Shown here piece by piece: positions 51,379-61,781 of a stretch of 64,000 nt of DNA (position 1 is the stretch's first letter; each line of letters starts with the position of its first letter). The stretch lies in contig VYDB01000078.1 in NCBI GenBank assembly GCA_009843635.1, positions 79,834 to 143,833 on the forward strand, read 5' to 3'. The notes under the pieces were generated by a model, which saw only the letters and a program-made list of their open reading frames with translations, was not told the DNA's origin and searched no databases. This DNA is from Gammaproteobacteria bacterium (GTDB taxonomy: Bacteria; Pseudomonadota; Gammaproteobacteria; Pseudomonadales; Azotimanducaceae). The translations under genes and the position numbers were made by a program.

Positions 51379-52497
51379 TCACACCAACCTGGAGAGCAAG
51401 GTCTCAGCCGGCGCCACACGGATGCCGGCCGCCGTTCTGTAGTGCTTGCGGCCCTCGGCGGCAATTTGCCAAGCCTCCGCGTTGGGGAATTTTCCGGACA
51501 GGTATTTCAACCCTCTCGTTGGGTCGCCGTCGGAGAGTTTGCATTCCACCAGCAAACTCGGCTCGCTACGATCGGTGACGACGAAGTCGACCTCGCGTCC
51601 GTCTCGGTCGCGGTAAAAGTGCAGCGCTAGATCATCGCCAAAGGCATCCCGACGCCAATGAACCCACTTCAGCAGATGGCAGGCGACAAGATTCTCGAAT
51701 TTCGCGCCTGCATCGGGAATGATCGACCAATCGAAGTGGAAGTGCTTGGTCTCCTTGCGCACCGCCCTGCTGTTGCGGCCGGTCAGTGGCTGCAGCCGAA
51801 AAATCGTGTACAACCGCTCAAAGGCATCGAGCCACGCGCTCATCGTGTGGTGGCTGACTCGCAGCAATTCACGCAGTGCATTGATCGATAGCGGCGAACC
51901 CACCCTTTCGGGCAGCGCGATCAAGGTCGCCTCCGCCTGGCCTAGATCGCGGATGCCTTCAAGCGAGGTAGCTTCCTCTTCGACTATGCGGCTGCGGTAC
52001 TGCATCGACCAGCGCCGGGCTTCCCGTTCGCTCCCACCGAGCCAGGGTTCGGGGAATCCGCCCAGGGTCAGCAGGTCGCGCAGTTCGCGGCCTGTGCTCA
52101 ATTGCAGTTCGGCGAAGGAAAAAGGGTGCAACCGCAGGAGATGGTAGCGGCCTTGCAGCGAATCGCCGCCAAAACGGTATAGGTCGAGCCTGCCACTTCC
52201 GGTAACCAATATCCTCTGGCTTGGCCCGCGGCCATCGTACAGTCCCTTGAGAAAGTTGCGCCATGCACGGTACTTGTGTATCTCATCAAATAGCCAGAGA
52301 TCGGAATCCGGCAGATTGCGCGCCAGAATTCGGCTGCGGTGCTCGTCGATGTCCCAGTTCAAGTAGCCTTCCTGGGCACCCGGCAAGTGCTTCGCCAAGG
52401 TGGTTTTGCCAACCTGCCTCGGGCCAGCGACAAACACCATTTTGCGTGCCAAGTCGCTGACAACCTGCTCGGCGAGATAACGTTGAACTGAATCCAT
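51379..52497 (-). CDS. AAA ATPase with DUF4143 (AAA_14 / DUF4143 family)
   Basis: Cytosolic ATPase of 372 residues. Walker A is GPRQVGKTTLAKHL, Walker B-like WLFDEIHKYRAWRNFLKGLY, sensor ILVTGSGRLDLYRFGGDSLQ, then a winged-helix region and a C-terminal DUF4143 nuclease-like domain containing DREVDFVVTDRSEPSLLVECK (the first D follows RDG), reminiscent of the PD-(D/E)XK core D-x(n)-E-x-K. These genes are widespread, often near mobile regions; the biological role is not settled. The ATG giving MDSVQRYLAEQVVSDLARKM is preferred to the long upstream frame. It abuts the antitoxin remnant and may have replaced the rest of it. Confidence 0.85.
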   Translation of the reverse strand: MDSVQRYLAEQVVSDLARKMVFVAGPRQVGKTTLAKHLPGAQEGYLNWDIDEHRSRILARNLPDSDLWLFDEIHKYRAWRNFLKGLYDGRGPSQRILVTGSGRLDLYRFGGDSLQGRYHLLRLHPFSFAELQLSTGRELRDLLTLGGFPEPWLGGSEREARRWSMQYRSRIVEEEATSLEGIRDLGQAEATLIALPERVGSPLSINALRELLRVSHHTMSAWLDAFERLYTIFRLQPLTGRNSRAVRKETKHFHFDWSIIPDAGAKFENLVACHLLKWVHWRRDAFGDDLALHFYRDRDGREVDFVVTDRSEPSLLVECKLSDGDPTRGLKYLSGKFPNAEAWQIAAEGRKHYRTAAGIRVAPAETLLSRLV

Positions 52498-52687
52498 GGC
52501 AGCATGGTACGGCAATTTTGCACCCACTTCAAAAACTGCCGAGGCAATTTTCAAGTCCGGTGCAAATCTGCCGAGCTTGGCGATGGCGGCTGAATCAAAC
52601 TGAGCCGCCAAGCCCGTATAATGGCCAGCCGGGATGGGCTTGGGGGTTCGGCTTGCGACCAACCGCACTAAAGGTGTCTCAAGCAAG

Positions 52688-54919
52688 ATGAGTGAAGACT
52701 CTACGGCGGGCGCCGTTGCCGGCGGCTTGCGCTTGGGCGCCCGCGCCAAGCAAGCCACTACGGTCCTCGCGGTGGGGCTGGTCTCCGGCGTGAGCGTGAT
52801 CATCGGTTTTCTGGCGCTTGCCACCTTGGTCTTTTCCGGTGATCTGGCGCCCTACCTTTCCCAGGGCATCGGCCTGGTGCTGTTCGGCATACTGGCCGGC
52901 TGCATCGTCATCGCGCTGTGCAGCGGCTTTCTTGGCGCGGTCTCCGCCCCTGCCGTGCCCACCATGCTCATGCTGGGCGTGATCGGCGCGTCGCTAACCG
53001 CCACCGGCGAACAACTGTTCCCAACCATGGTCGCGGTGATCGTGCTGTGCTCCCTGGCCACGGCAGCTTGCGCGCTGCTCATCTGGCGTCTGCGCCTCGC
53101 CCACTTGGTCCGCTTCGTGCCCTACCCGGTTTCATCCGGCTTCGTGGCCGGAACCGGCGGCATCGCCTGCGTGCTGGCGTTGTCGCTGATGGGCGTGCGG
53201 CCAGAGGCGCAGGCAGTGGAAAAGATGTTCGAGCCCTTGGTGGTCGCCAACTGGGGCCTTGGCATCGCCTACGGCTTCGGCCTGCACTTCGCCACCCAAC
53301 GCTGGCGGAACTTTCTGGTCATGCCAGTGAGCTTCATCCTGCTGGGCGCAGCCTGCCACCTGGGCTTGGCGGCGCTGGGCGTCACCGAAGCCGAAGCCGA
53401 GGCCTCGGGCTTCCTGTTCGCGAGCCTGTCGGATGCCAACCCCTGGCCGCCGGTCACCCTGGACGACGCAGCCAAGGTGGACTGGGTAGCCGTCGCCCAG
53501 CAGATTCCCAACATCCTGACCTTGGTGCTGGTGACCTTGCTCTGCGTGGTCATCTACGTGGGCGGGCTGGAATTGGCGTCCAACCGCGAACTGGACTGGA
53601 ACCGGGAGTTCGGGGCTGTCGGATTGGCAGGCGCAGCCGCCAGCTTGGGCGGTGGCCCGCCCAGTTGCCCGATCGTGCCCACTTCTCTGCGCAGCATCAT
53701 GTTGGGGGCCGACCAGCGCGCCACCGGCGTGGTCGCGGCGTTGGTGGTCGGCTCGCCGCTGTTGTTCGGCGATGCCGTGCTGAAGCTCGTCCCGATGCCG
53801 CTGATGGGCGGCGCCCTGCTGTTTACCGGCATCGCCCTGCTCGATCAATGGTTGTTGAAAGTGCGCAAGCGCTTGCCCCGCACCGACTACGCCATCATCC
53901 TGGCGGTGTTCGCCACCATCATGGCATTCGGCTTCTTCGAGGGCGTGGCGCTGGGGGTGGTCATCACCATCGCGGTTCTGGTGCTGCGCATGGGCCGGGA
54001 AGGCGTTGTCGAATCCACCTTCACCGCCCGCGAGACGCACAGCAACCGTTCCCGCCCGGTTCCTGAGCGGGCCATACTGCGCACCGAGGGGGGCCTGATC
54101 CAAGGCTACCGGCTGCGGGGCCACCTGTTTTTCGGCGGGGGCTACCCGTTGGCCGACCGGCTCAAGGATTCACTCAAGAACGACCCCAAGCCGCTGTGCA
54201 TCCTGCTGGACTTTACGGCGGTGTCCGGATTCGACTTTTCCACGGCCAATGCCATTTGCCGGTTCATGCTGGCCGCACGAGCCGCCGGCACCCAGGTCGT
54301 CCTGGGCGGCGCGCCGGAGCAGCTCGGCGCCGAACTGCGGCGCAACCTGCCGCCGGCGGCGTTCGACAACCTGGAATTCGCCAGCGACGGTGAGCGGGCA
54401 CTTGCGTACTGCGAAGACCAGGTGATCGAGGCCTATCGAGCCAGCAACGCCACCGCGCGTTCAAAGGCGTCCCTATTGGAGGCCGTCGGCCAGGAGTTGG
54501 AACAACGCCTGGATCATCAAGTCACCTTCGAAGACTTGATCGACCGGTTGGAAGGCTGGTTCGAAACCCGCGAATACGGCGCCGGCGAAACGCTCCTTGC
54601 CATCGGCCAGCCAGCGGAACATCTGCAACTGATCCTGCGCGGCCAAGCATCGCAGCATGACGGGGAGGGTGTTCGGCACCGTCAAATCGGGCCCGGCGAG
54701 CCGGTTGCGCCACTGCTTCCCTTCAACGCGTCGGCGTCAACGAGCGCGGTGGTGGCGGATGCAGCCTGCGTGTGCGCGGTGTTGACCACAACCGGCCTGC
54801 AACTGCTCGAGGAAAGCGACCGCGGCCTTGCCCTCGACCTTTATCGGCACCTGCTGAGCGCCGAACCAAAGCCTCCTCCGGCAGACGCGCCGGTTGCCCC
54901 GGATGGCCAGAGCCGATAA
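52688..54919 (+). CDS. SulP/SLC26-like anion transporter with STAS and cyclic-nucleotide-binding-like domains
   Basis: Inner-membrane transporter of 743 residues. About 11-12 hydrophobic segments (residues 30-450) include VRFVPYPVSSGFVAGTGGIA, the SulP-like substrate region, and GGGPPSCPIVPTSLRSIMLG. A STAS domain follows (about 470-580: LRGHLFFGGGYPLADRLKDS, ILLDFTAVSGFDFSTANAIC). Residues about 620-725 look like a cNMP-binding fold (YGAGETLLAIGQPAEHLQLI, LRGQASQHD), but the nucleotide phosphate-binding Glu/Arg cassette is not clear. SulP-STAS-cNBD fusions exist in some bacteria, where the added domains sense the cell state. Start MSEDSTAG at 52688 follows AAGCAAG; the upstream TTG/ATG are less convincing. 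Confidence 0.85.
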   Translation: MSEDSTAGAVAGGLRLGARAKQATTVLAVGLVSGVSVIIGFLALATLVFSGDLAPYLSQGIGLVLFGILAGCIVIALCSGFLGAVSAPAVPTMLMLGVIGASLTATGEQLFPTMVAVIVLCSLATAACALLIWRLRLAHLVRFVPYPVSSGFVAGTGGIACVLALSLMGVRPEAQAVEKMFEPLVVANWGLGIAYGFGLHFATQRWRNFLVMPVSFILLGAACHLGLAALGVTEAEAEASGFLFASLSDANPWPPVTLDDAAKVDWVAVAQQIPNILTLVLVTLLCVVIYVGGLELASNRELDWNREFGAVGLAGAAASLGGGPPSCPIVPTSLRSIMLGADQRATGVVAALVVGSPLLFGDAVLKLVPMPLMGGALLFTGIALLDQWLLKVRKRLPRTDYAIILAVFATIMAFGFFEGVALGVVITIAVLVLRMGREGVVESTFTARETHSNRSRPVPERAILRTEGGLIQGYRLRGHLFFGGGYPLADRLKDSLKNDPKPLCILLDFTAVSGFDFSTANAICRFMLAARAAGTQVVLGGAPEQLGAELRRNLPPAAFDNLEFASDGERALAYCEDQVIEAYRASNATARSKASLLEAVGQELEQRLDHQVTFEDLIDRLEGWFETREYGAGETLLAIGQPAEHLQLILRGQASQHDGEGVRHRQIGPGEPVAPLLPFNASASTSAVVADAACVCAVLTTTGLQLLEESDRGLALDLYRHLLSAEPKPPPADAPVAPDGQSR

Positions 54920-54974
54920 CGTTAGCGGCGTCGTTTCCCATCCCTGAAACAAGCAGCTTTGGACAGCCTTTCCG

Positions 54975-57818
54975 TTGGACACGATCTCGGTTCGCGGCGC
55001 GCGGACGCACAACCTCGACAACATCGACCTTGACCTGCCCCGCGACCAGTTGATCGTGATCACTGGGCTGTCCGGGTCGGGCAAGTCGTCGCTCGCCTTC
55101 GACACCCTCTACGCCGAGGGGCAGCGGCGCTACGTGGAGTCGCTGTCCGCCTACGCGCGGCAGTTCCTATCCACCATGGAGAAGCCCGATGTCGATCACA
55201 TCGAAGGGCTTTCCCCGGCCATCTCCATCGAGCAGAAGTCCACCTCCCACAATCCGCGCTCGACGGTCGGCACCATCACCGAGATCCACGACTACCTGCG
55301 CCTGCTCTACGCCAGGGCCGGTGAGCCCCGCTGCCCGCACCACAGCGAGCCCCTCGATGCGCAAACCGTGAGCCAGATGGTGGATCAGGTCATGGCCTTG
55401 CCGGAAGGTTCACGTATCATGGTGCTGGCGCCGGTGATCGTTGACCGCAAGGGCGAGCACGTGCACGTGTTCAAGGAACTGCTGGCCGGCGGCTTCATCC
55501 GGGCCCGCATCGACGCACTGGTGACCGATCTCGACCATCCGCCGACGCTGGACAAGAACAAGAAGCACAGCATCGACGCCGTGGTGGATCGGCTGCGGGT
55601 TCAGCCGGGTGCTGAGCAGCGCTTGGCGGAGTCCTTCGAAACTGCCTTGGGCCTTTCCGAAGGCATCGCCCGGGTGGCCAGCATGGACGATGCGGAGGCC
55701 AAGGAACTGGTGTTTTCGGCGCGCTTCGCCTGCCCGGTGTGCGGCTACAGCATCAGCGAGCTGGAACCGCGCATGTTCTCCTTCAACAATCCGGCCGGGG
55801 CCTGCTCCAACTGCGACGGCTTGGGCGTGAAGCAGTACTTCGACCCGGAGCTGGTGGTCCAGGAGCCGGCCAAGTCCCTAGCCGACGGCGCCATCCGCAG
55901 TTGGGACCGGCGCAACGTCTATTACTTCCACATGGTGAAATCCCTGGCGCACCATTACGATTTCGACATCGAAGCGCCGTTCAAAAGCCTCAAGCGCAAG
56001 CACCGGGAAGCGGTTCTCCACGGCAGCAACGGGGAGCGCATCGACTTCAGCTACACCAACGACCGGGGCGACCTCATCAGGCGGCGCTTTCCCTTCGAGG
56101 GCGTGATCCCCAACATGGAGCGCCGCTACCAGGAAACCGACTCCTCCATGGTGCGCGAAAACCTGCAGCGCTACCTGCGGGTGCGGGCTTGCCCGGACTG
56201 CGGCGGCGCCCGCCTGCGGCAGGCGGCGCGCAACGTGTTCGTGGGCGGCGTCACGCTGCCGCAAGTATCCCGGGGCTCCATCGAGGAGACGCTGACCTAT
56301 TTCAACCAACTCAAGCTCGAAGGGCGCCGGGGTGCCATCGCCGACAAGATTCTCAAGGAAATCCGGGCTCGGCTGCAGTTCCTGGTCGATGTCGGCCTGA
56401 ACTACCTCACCCTCGACCGCAGCGCCGAAACCCTGTCCGGTGGCGAGGCGCAGCGCATTCGCTTGGCCAGCCAGATCGGCGCTGGCCTGGTGGGCGTCAT
56501 GTACATCCTCGATGAGCCTTCCATCGGCCTGCACCAACGGGACAACGCCCGCCTGCTGCGCACGCTCACCCACCTAAAGCAGCTCGGCAACACGGTGCTG
56601 GTGGTGGAGCACGACGAGGAGGCCATTCGCAGCGCCGACCACATCGTGGACATCGGCCCCGGGGCCGGCGTGCACGGTGGTCAAATCGTCGCCAGCGGAG
56701 GGCTCGAATGCATATTGAGCGAGCCCAGCTCCATCACCGGGCAGTACCTGTCCGGCCAGCAGTCGATTGCCGTGCCGACTCGGCGAACGCCCTACAACAA
56801 GGAGGCCGTGGTGCGCTTGGAGGGCGCCTCGGGCAACAACCTGCACGGCTTGACGGTCAACATCCCCTGCGGGCTGATGACCTGCGTCACCGGGGTGTCG
56901 GGCTCCGGCAAGTCCACGCTGATCAACCAGACCCTTTACCCGGTGGCCGCCACGCAGTTGAACGGCGCCACCACCCTATCCGCCCAGGATCACCAAGGCA
57001 TCCAAGGGCTTGGGCACCTGGACAAGGTGGTCGATATCGACCAAAGCCCGATCGGCCGCACGCCGCGCTCCAATCCGGCCACCTACACCGGGCTGTTCAC
57101 CCCGATACGCGAGTTGTTCGCCCAAACCCAGGAGGCGCGGGCCCGGGGCTACAAGCCGGGCCGCTTCAGCTTCAACGTCAAGGGCGGGCGCTGCGAGGCC
57201 TGCCAAGGCGACGGCGTCATCAAGGTGGAGATGCATTTCCTGCCCGACATCTATGTCGCCTGCGACCAGTGCAAGGGCAAACGCTACAACCGGGAAACCC
57301 TGGACGTGCGCTACAAGCACAAGAACATCCACGAAGTACTGGACATGACCGTCGAGGAGGCGCGAAGCTTCTTTGATCCGGTGCCGATGCTGGCCCGCAA
57401 GCTGCAGACCTTGGTGGACGTGGGCCTGTCCTACATCAAGCTGGGCCAGAGCGCGACCACGCTGTCCGGCGGCGAGGCGCAGCGCGTGAAGCTGTCCCGG
57501 GAGCTGTCCAAGCGCGACACCGGCCAGACGCTCTACATACTCGACGAGCCGACCACCGGCCTGCACTTCCACGACATCGCCCAACTGCTCCAGGTGCTGC
57601 ACCGGCTGCGCGACCACGGCAACACGGTGGTGGTGATCGAGCACAACCTCGATGTCATCAAGACCGCCGACTGGGTCATCGACCTCGGCCCAGAAGGCGG
57701 CTCCGGAGGCGGCCGCATCGTCGCCGTCGGCACGCCGGAGCAGCTCGCGAAAAAGCCCGCCTCCCACACCGGCCGCTACCTCAAGAAGGTCCTGGAAACC
57801 GCCGCGCCAACCTGCTGA
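54975..57818 (+). CDS. uvrA: Excinuclease ABC subunit A
   Basis: DNA damage recognition ATPase of nucleotide excision repair, 947 residues, in line with relatives. It has two ABC modules: GLSGSGKSS with [15 protein letters not shown] (first half) and GVSGSGKST with [15 protein letters not shown] (second half). Both zinc modules are intact: CPVCG ... CSNCDGLG and CEACQGDG ... CDQCKGKR. The start is a TTG ([20 protein letters not shown]), the only codon placing the canonical IxVRGARxHNL N-terminus. No LexA-type operator was recognised in the 55-bp upstream gap. Confidence 0.97.
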   Translation: MDTISVRGARTHNLDNIDLDLPRDQLIVITGLSGSGKSSLAFDTLYAEGQRRYVESLSAYARQFLSTMEKPDVDHIEGLSPAISIEQKSTSHNPRSTVGTITEIHDYLRLLYARAGEPRCPHHSEPLDAQTVSQMVDQVMALPEGSRIMVLAPVIVDRKGEHVHVFKELLAGGFIRARIDALVTDLDHPPTLDKNKKHSIDAVVDRLRVQPGAEQRLAESFETALGLSEGIARVASMDDAEAKELVFSARFACPVCGYSISELEPRMFSFNNPAGACSNCDGLGVKQYFDPELVVQEPAKSLADGAIRSWDRRNVYYFHMVKSLAHHYDFDIEAPFKSLKRKHREAVLHGSNGERIDFSYTNDRGDLIRRRFPFEGVIPNMERRYQETDSSMVRENLQRYLRVRACPDCGGARLRQAARNVFVGGVTLPQVSRGSIEETLTYFNQLKLEGRRGAIADKILKEIRARLQFLVDVGLNYLTLDRSAETLSGGEAQRIRLASQIGAGLVGVMYILDEPSIGLHQRDNARLLRTLTHLKQLGNTVLVVEHDEEAIRSADHIVDIGPGAGVHGGQIVASGGLECILSEPSSITGQYLSGQQSIAVPTRRTPYNKEAVVRLEGASGNNLHGLTVNIPCGLMTCVTGVSGSGKSTLINQTLYPVAATQLNGATTLSAQDHQGIQGLGHLDKVVDIDQSPIGRTPRSNPATYTGLFTPIRELFAQTQEARARGYKPGRFSFNVKGGRCEACQGDGVIKVEMHFLPDIYVACDQCKGKRYNRETLDVRYKHKNIHEVLDMTVEEARSFFDPVPMLARKLQTLVDVGLSYIKLGQSATTLSGGEAQRVKLSRELSKRDTGQTLYILDEPTTGLHFHDIAQLLQVLHRLRDHGNTVVVIEHNLDVIKTADWVIDLGPEGGSGGGRIVAVGTPEQLAKKPASHTGRYLKKVLETAAPTC

Positions 57819-57866
57819 ATCCTTTTTGGGGTATCTTCAAGTCCAGCAGCTCTCAATTCGGCGGAG

Positions 57867-57925
57867 CGAGGGCATCTTGCCCTCGAATTGAACCGAGGGA
57901 TCCTATCGAGGGCGGGACGCCCTCG
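57867..57925. repeat. Two type A palindromes in the uvrA-thiolase gap
   Basis: Hairpins CGAGGGC-ATCTT-GCCCTCG (57867? to 57885) and CGAGGGC-GGGAC-GCCCTCG (57907-57925) lie 21 bp apart. The second is identical, including loop, to the core of 1763-1783. Paired spacing like this is common for REP-type elements. They may also act as termination or mRNA-stability elements after uvrA. Confidence 0.75.
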
Positions 57926-58086
57926 CTCCGGGGGGTGCCGCTGGAGGCGAACGAAAAGCCAAGTGAAAACGGCTGCTTCTTCATTGCGCTCCTAGGCTTA
58001 TTTTTTGCTACCATTCAAGGTCGATCAACGCTCAACGCAACGGGCGAAGGGCGTTTTCAAAAACTATACCGCTTGAAGGAAGGAAC

Positions 58087-59271
58087 ATGAGAGATGTCGT
58101 CGTCATCGACAGCGTGCGCACGGGGCTGGCCAAATCGTTTCGGGGCAGCTTCAACCTGACTCGATCCGATGACATGCTGGCGCATTGCATCGATGCGCTG
58201 CTCGACCGCAACCCGAAACTCGCGCCAGACGAAGTGGAGGATGTGGTGGTCGGCGCCGCCAGCCACGCCGGTGAGCAGGACGGCAATCTGGCCCGCTTGG
58301 CGGTAGTGCTTTCCAAGCTGCCCATCACCACGGCCGGCGTCACCATCAACCGCTTCTGCTCCTCCGGCCTGCAGTCCATTGCCATCGCCGCCAACCAAAT
58401 CGCCTCGGGGCAAACCGAAGTGGCCATCGCCGGCGGCGTCGATTCCATCTCCATGCGCACCCGTCAAGACCCCGGCAAGGCCGATTTGAACAAGACCTTG
58501 CTGGAAGAGAAGCCCGACATTTTCATGGCCATGGGCAACACCGCCGAGGTGGTGGCCCGGCGCTACCAAGTCACCCGCGAAACGCAGGACGAATACGCGC
58601 TGCAAAGCCAGCAGCGCTACGCCGAGGCCCAACAGGCGGGCTGGATCGGCGAAGAGATCGTGCCGATGCCGGCCACCATGAAGAAGGTGGACAAGCAGAC
58701 CGGCGAGGAAAGCTTGGTGGACGTGGTGGTGGACAAGGACGAGTGCAACCGGCCAACCACCACCTTGGACGGCTTGGCGGGGCTGCCGCCCGCTTTTGAG
58801 GAAGACGGCACGGTCACCGCCGGCAACGCTTCGCAACTCTCCGACGGCGCCTCCATGACGCTGCTGATGAGCGGCGAGCGGGCCAGCCAGCTTGGCGTTG
58901 ATCCCTTGGGCATCTACCGCGGCTTCACCGTGGCCGGCTGCGAGCCGGACGAAATGGGCATCGGCCCGGTCTTCGCCATTCCGCGCCTGCTCCAGAACGC
59001 GGGCCTTGAGCAGGATGACATCGACCTCTGGGAGCTCAATGAGGCCTTTGCCTCACAGTGCGTGTACTGCCGCGATGCGCTCGGCCTCGACAACGACATC
59101 TACAACGTCAACGGCGGCAGCATCAGCATCGGCCATCCCTTCGGCATGACCGGCTCGCGCATGACCGGGCTGATCCTGCGCGAGCTCAAGCGGCGCAACA
59201 AGAAGTACGGCGTCGTCACCATGTGCATCGGCGGCGGCCAAGGCGCTGCCGGCCTGTTCGAGGCTGCCTGA
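58087..59271 (+). CDS. Acetyl-CoA C-acyltransferase (thiolase)
   Basis: Thiolase of 394 residues. The nucleophilic Cys91 lies in [12 protein letters not shown]; the second half has [13 protein letters not shown], the His-containing [11 protein letters not shown] and the catalytic Cys in [15 protein letters not shown]. It cleaves 3-ketoacyl-CoA with CoA in beta-oxidation, or condenses two acyl-CoAs. The size and motifs suit a degradative FadA/PaaJ-like enzyme. ATG start with GGAAGGAAC upstream. It is not beside a fadB, but a partial enoyl-CoA hydratase gene occurs at the right edge of the window. Confidence 0.92.
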   Translation: MRDVVVIDSVRTGLAKSFRGSFNLTRSDDMLAHCIDALLDRNPKLAPDEVEDVVVGAASHAGEQDGNLARLAVVLSKLPITTAGVTINRFCSSGLQSIAIAANQIASGQTEVAIAGGVDSISMRTRQDPGKADLNKTLLEEKPDIFMAMGNTAEVVARRYQVTRETQDEYALQSQQRYAEAQQAGWIGEEIVPMPATMKKVDKQTGEESLVDVVVDKDECNRPTTTLDGLAGLPPAFEEDGTVTAGNASQLSDGASMTLLMSGERASQLGVDPLGIYRGFTVAGCEPDEMGIGPVFAIPRLLQNAGLEQDDIDLWELNEAFASQCVYCRDALGLDNDIYNVNGGSISIGHPFGMTGSRMTGLILRELKRRNKKYGVVTMCIGGGQGAAGLFEAA

Positions 59272-59276
59272 GGCCT

Positions 59277-59771
59277 GTGAACCAGCGGCTCCCGCATTCG
59301 GCGCATGGCCGCTCCCGCAGCGGTCTGCGGCATCGCCTCGTAAGCCTGTGCGTTGCGCTGTGCTGCGCCGCCAACGTCGGGTTCGCAGCTGTTGCGGCGG
59401 AGCCAGGATCGGACGATTCCCAAGACCCACCCGTGAGCTACGCGGAAGCCAGCGACGAACAACTCACCGCGCTCGCGGCACGTTGGGACGAGTTGGCAGT
59501 GGCCGAACGACGGGCGCTGCTTTCCGAAGTGAAGATGCGCATGGCCCGCCGCCAAGCAGGGACCAACGGAGTTCTGAGCATCCGCCTGACACGGCGCTAC
59601 GGCGCCGTTCCGCAGGGCCACCTTCGCATTCGCTTGGGCACCGGGCAAGCCAACGCCAAGGAATTTGGCGTCGGCTTCGAGCAACGCTCAGGCCAGCCGC
59701 AAGCCACCGATCCAGAGCCTTCCGAGCCGACTCCGGAGGCCTCCACCCAACAGGTGTCCGACCCCCGCTAG
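59277..59771 (+). CDS. Small exported protein of unknown function (possible partner of the two-component system)
   Basis: Predicted 164-residue protein with a GTG start, a basic N-terminus and a hydrophobic signal segment (LVSLCVALCCAANVGFAAVA). The mature part has a helical region (ASDEQLTALAARWDELAVAE, RRALLSEVKMRMARRQ), a basic strand-rich piece (LSIRLTRRYGAVPQGHLRIR) and a Pro/Glu-rich tail. I do not recognise a family. It is placed 5 bp before the response-regulator start and 5 bp after the thiolase stop, suggesting co-transcription with the two-component genes. Confidence 0.6.
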   Translation: MNQRLPHSAHGRSRSGLRHRLVSLCVALCCAANVGFAAVAAEPGSDDSQDPPVSYAEASDEQLTALAARWDELAVAERRALLSEVKMRMARRQAGTNGVLSIRLTRRYGAVPQGHLRIRLGTGQANAKEFGVGFEQRSGQPQATDPEPSEPTPEASTQQVSDPR

Positions 59772-59776
59772 TGCTA

Positions 59777-60478
59777 ATGGACATCGAGGGCACCAAGCTG
59801 CTCGTCGTGGACGACGACCCGGAGCTTTCAGAACTGACGCAGGCCTATTTGTCCCAACAGGGGTTTGACGTCGATTGCGTCGAGAGCGGGGCCGCCATGG
59901 ATGCCTACTTGGCGGAGACAACGCCCGATCTGGTCATTCTTGACCTCATGCTGCCCGGTGAGCACGGGCTGTCAATTGCCCAGCGGCTGAAGGCGGACCG
60001 CGGCCTGCCCATCATCATGGTTTCCGCCCAAGGCGAGGATGTGGACCGCATCGTCGGCTTGGAGGTGGGCGCGGACGACTATCTGGGCAAGCCCTTCAAC
60101 CCCAGGGAGCTGCTGGCCCGAGTGCGGGCCGTGCTACGCCGCACCCACCCGATTGCCGCCGACGAGGCCGAGGTCATTCGGTTCGGCCCCTTCAAGCTCG
60201 ACTTCTCCGCACATCGATTGAGCAACAAGGGCACCACCGTGGCGCTCACCTCCGGTGAATTCGACTTGCTGCGCATTCTGGCCACCCATCCCAACCGAGC
60301 GCTGCATCGGGATCGCATATTAGATCTGTTAACCGGCGCCGAACGCTCGCCCTTCGACCGCAGCATCGACGTGCGCGTCACCCGCCTGCGCAGCAAGATC
60401 GAGCCCGACGCCGCCGAACCAACCTATATCAAGACGGTGTGGGGCAAGGGCTACATGTTCTGCCCGGATGGCCAATAG
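59777..60478 (+). CDS. OmpR-family response regulator
   Basis: Regulator of 233 residues. The receiver domain (1-120) has the acidic pocket VVDDDPE, phospho-acceptor Asp56 in LVILDLMLPG, a conserved Thr/Ser position (MVSAQGE) and the Lys (LGKPFNPREL). The winged-helix DNA-binding domain (about 135-230) shows LTSGEFDLLRILATHPNRAL, RDRILDLL and DVRVTRLRSKIEPDAAEPTY, ending with the IKTVWGKGYMF signature. It is encoded directly before its kinase. The proximity of the ompA-family gene downstream makes that a plausible target. Confidence 0.94.
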   Translation: MDIEGTKLLVVDDDPELSELTQAYLSQQGFDVDCVESGAAMDAYLAETTPDLVILDLMLPGEHGLSIAQRLKADRGLPIIMVSAQGEDVDRIVGLEVGADDYLGKPFNPRELLARVRAVLRRTHPIAADEAEVIRFGPFKLDFSAHRLSNKGTTVALTSGEFDLLRILATHPNRALHRDRILDLLTGAERSPFDRSIDVRVTRLRSKIEPDAAEPTYIKTVWGKGYMFCPDGQ

Positions 60479-60509
60479 CGAAAACAAGGCACGATAGCGG
60501 ACGCCCCCA

Positions 60510-61781
60510 GTGATCGCCCGTCCCACGTCGCTGCTGGTCCGCACCAATCTGACCCTCGCGGTCAGCTCGGTGGCGATCGTAGCCATCGCCGTGGTGGCGC
60601 TGCAGTTCTTCGTCGTGCAACCCATCGCCGAGCAATCGGCGGACGACCAAGCGGCGCTGTTGGTGTTGACGGCGCAAACCTGGGTTGAACTGCCTCCCGA
60701 GTCGCGCCCCTACTTTGAGCTGGAACTGGCCGAGCAGCACGACCTCTACATCGGTGCCGAGGGCGCAGCGCAGCATCCACCCGCCCGCTACGACGAATCG
60801 CCCTTTCTGACCCAGCTCGAAGAACGGCTCAACGTCCGCTTGGGTCAGCCGGTGGCGATCACCGAAGGCGACGATCTGTTGTGGGCGACCTTGCCGATGG
60901 GTGGCTACCAACTGCAGGTCGGCTTTTCCGGCACCCGGCGGGACATCCAGCCCCTCAACGTCGGCCTCATCATCGCTGGGCTCGGCGCCGGCGTGGTGCT
61001 CATCACTTCCGCGATCATCGTGTTGCGAGTGACCCGTCCCTTGGTGCAGGCGGCGGAACGGGCGGAAGCCTTCCGCGGCGGCGCCAACTTCGACCCCCTG
61101 CCGGAAAAGGGCCCCAAGGAACTGGTCGTGCTGGCACGCAACCTGAATACCATGGCTCGGGAAATATCCTCCTTGCTGTCCAACCGCACCACCTTGCTGG
61201 CTGGCATCTCCCATGACCTGAAGACGCCGTTGGCGCGCATGCGCTTGGCGGTGGAATTGTTGCCGGAAACCGTGGACCCGGTTCTGGTTGCCCGTCTCGA
61301 GCGCAATCTCGAGTCCATGGACGAACTCATCACCGACGCGCTCAAATTCGCCCGCGGCACCCATGAGCCGACCAAGCCAACCGAACTGCAGGCGTTGGTC
61401 GCCGATCTGCTGCAGCGTCAGGATCCGCCCATCCCCTTTGACTGCGGCAAGCCGGCAAAGACGGTCGTGGAAGTGGCCCCCGGGGCACTCACCAGGGTGC
61501 TGACCAATCTCATCAACAATGCCCAACAGCACGGCCAGGATGCGCAGGTGCGGCTGCGCGGCAGGCAGGTGCATGTCATCGACAACGGGCCGGGGATTCC
61601 CGAAGCCCATCGCGAAGCCGTGCTGCAGCCATTTTTTCGCCTGGACCGCTCACGCAGCGCGGCCACCGGCGGCAGCGGCTTGGGGCTGGCCATTGCCCAT
61701 CAGCTTTGCGAGGCGCACGGTTGGAGCATAACGATCAGCGGCCATCCTAGCGGCGGCACCGACGTGTGCGTCAGCGTCTGA
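60510..61781 (+). CDS. EnvZ-like sensor histidine kinase
   Basis: Membrane sensor kinase of 423 residues with GTG start. The first helix (LAVSSVAIVAIAVVALQFFV), a periplasmic loop of about 110 residues and a second helix (LNVGLIIAGLGAGVVLITSA) give a short extracytoplasmic sensor. HAMP region, then H-box ISHDLKTPLARMRLAVELL (His about residue 234), N-box LTNLINNAQQHG, G1 VIDNGPGIPE, F-box FFRLDRSRS and G2 TGGSGLGLAIA are all present. Layout and H-box match EnvZ/OmpR-type kinases. Confidence 0.94.
   Translation: MIARPTSLLVRTNLTLAVSSVAIVAIAVVALQFFVVQPIAEQSADDQAALLVLTAQTWVELPPESRPYFELELAEQHDLYIGAEGAAQHPPARYDESPFLTQLEERLNVRLGQPVAITEGDDLLWATLPMGGYQLQVGFSGTRRDIQPLNVGLIIAGLGAGVVLITSAIIVLRVTRPLVQAAERAEAFRGGANFDPLPEKGPKELVVLARNLNTMAREISSLLSNRTTLLAGISHDLKTPLARMRLAVELLPETVDPVLVARLERNLESMDELITDALKFARGTHEPTKPTELQALVADLLQRQDPPIPFDCGKPAKTVVEVAPGALTRVLTNLINNAQQHGQDAQVRLRGRQVHVIDNGPGIPEAHREAVLQPFFRLDRSRSAATGGSGLGLAIAHQLCEAHGWSITISGHPSGGTDVCVSV

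Noticed and set aside
51379..52497. Transposase or integrase in the accessory region
   Set aside because: The gene has Walker A/B and DUF4143 character; no DDE or tyrosine recombinase motif was found anywhere in the window.
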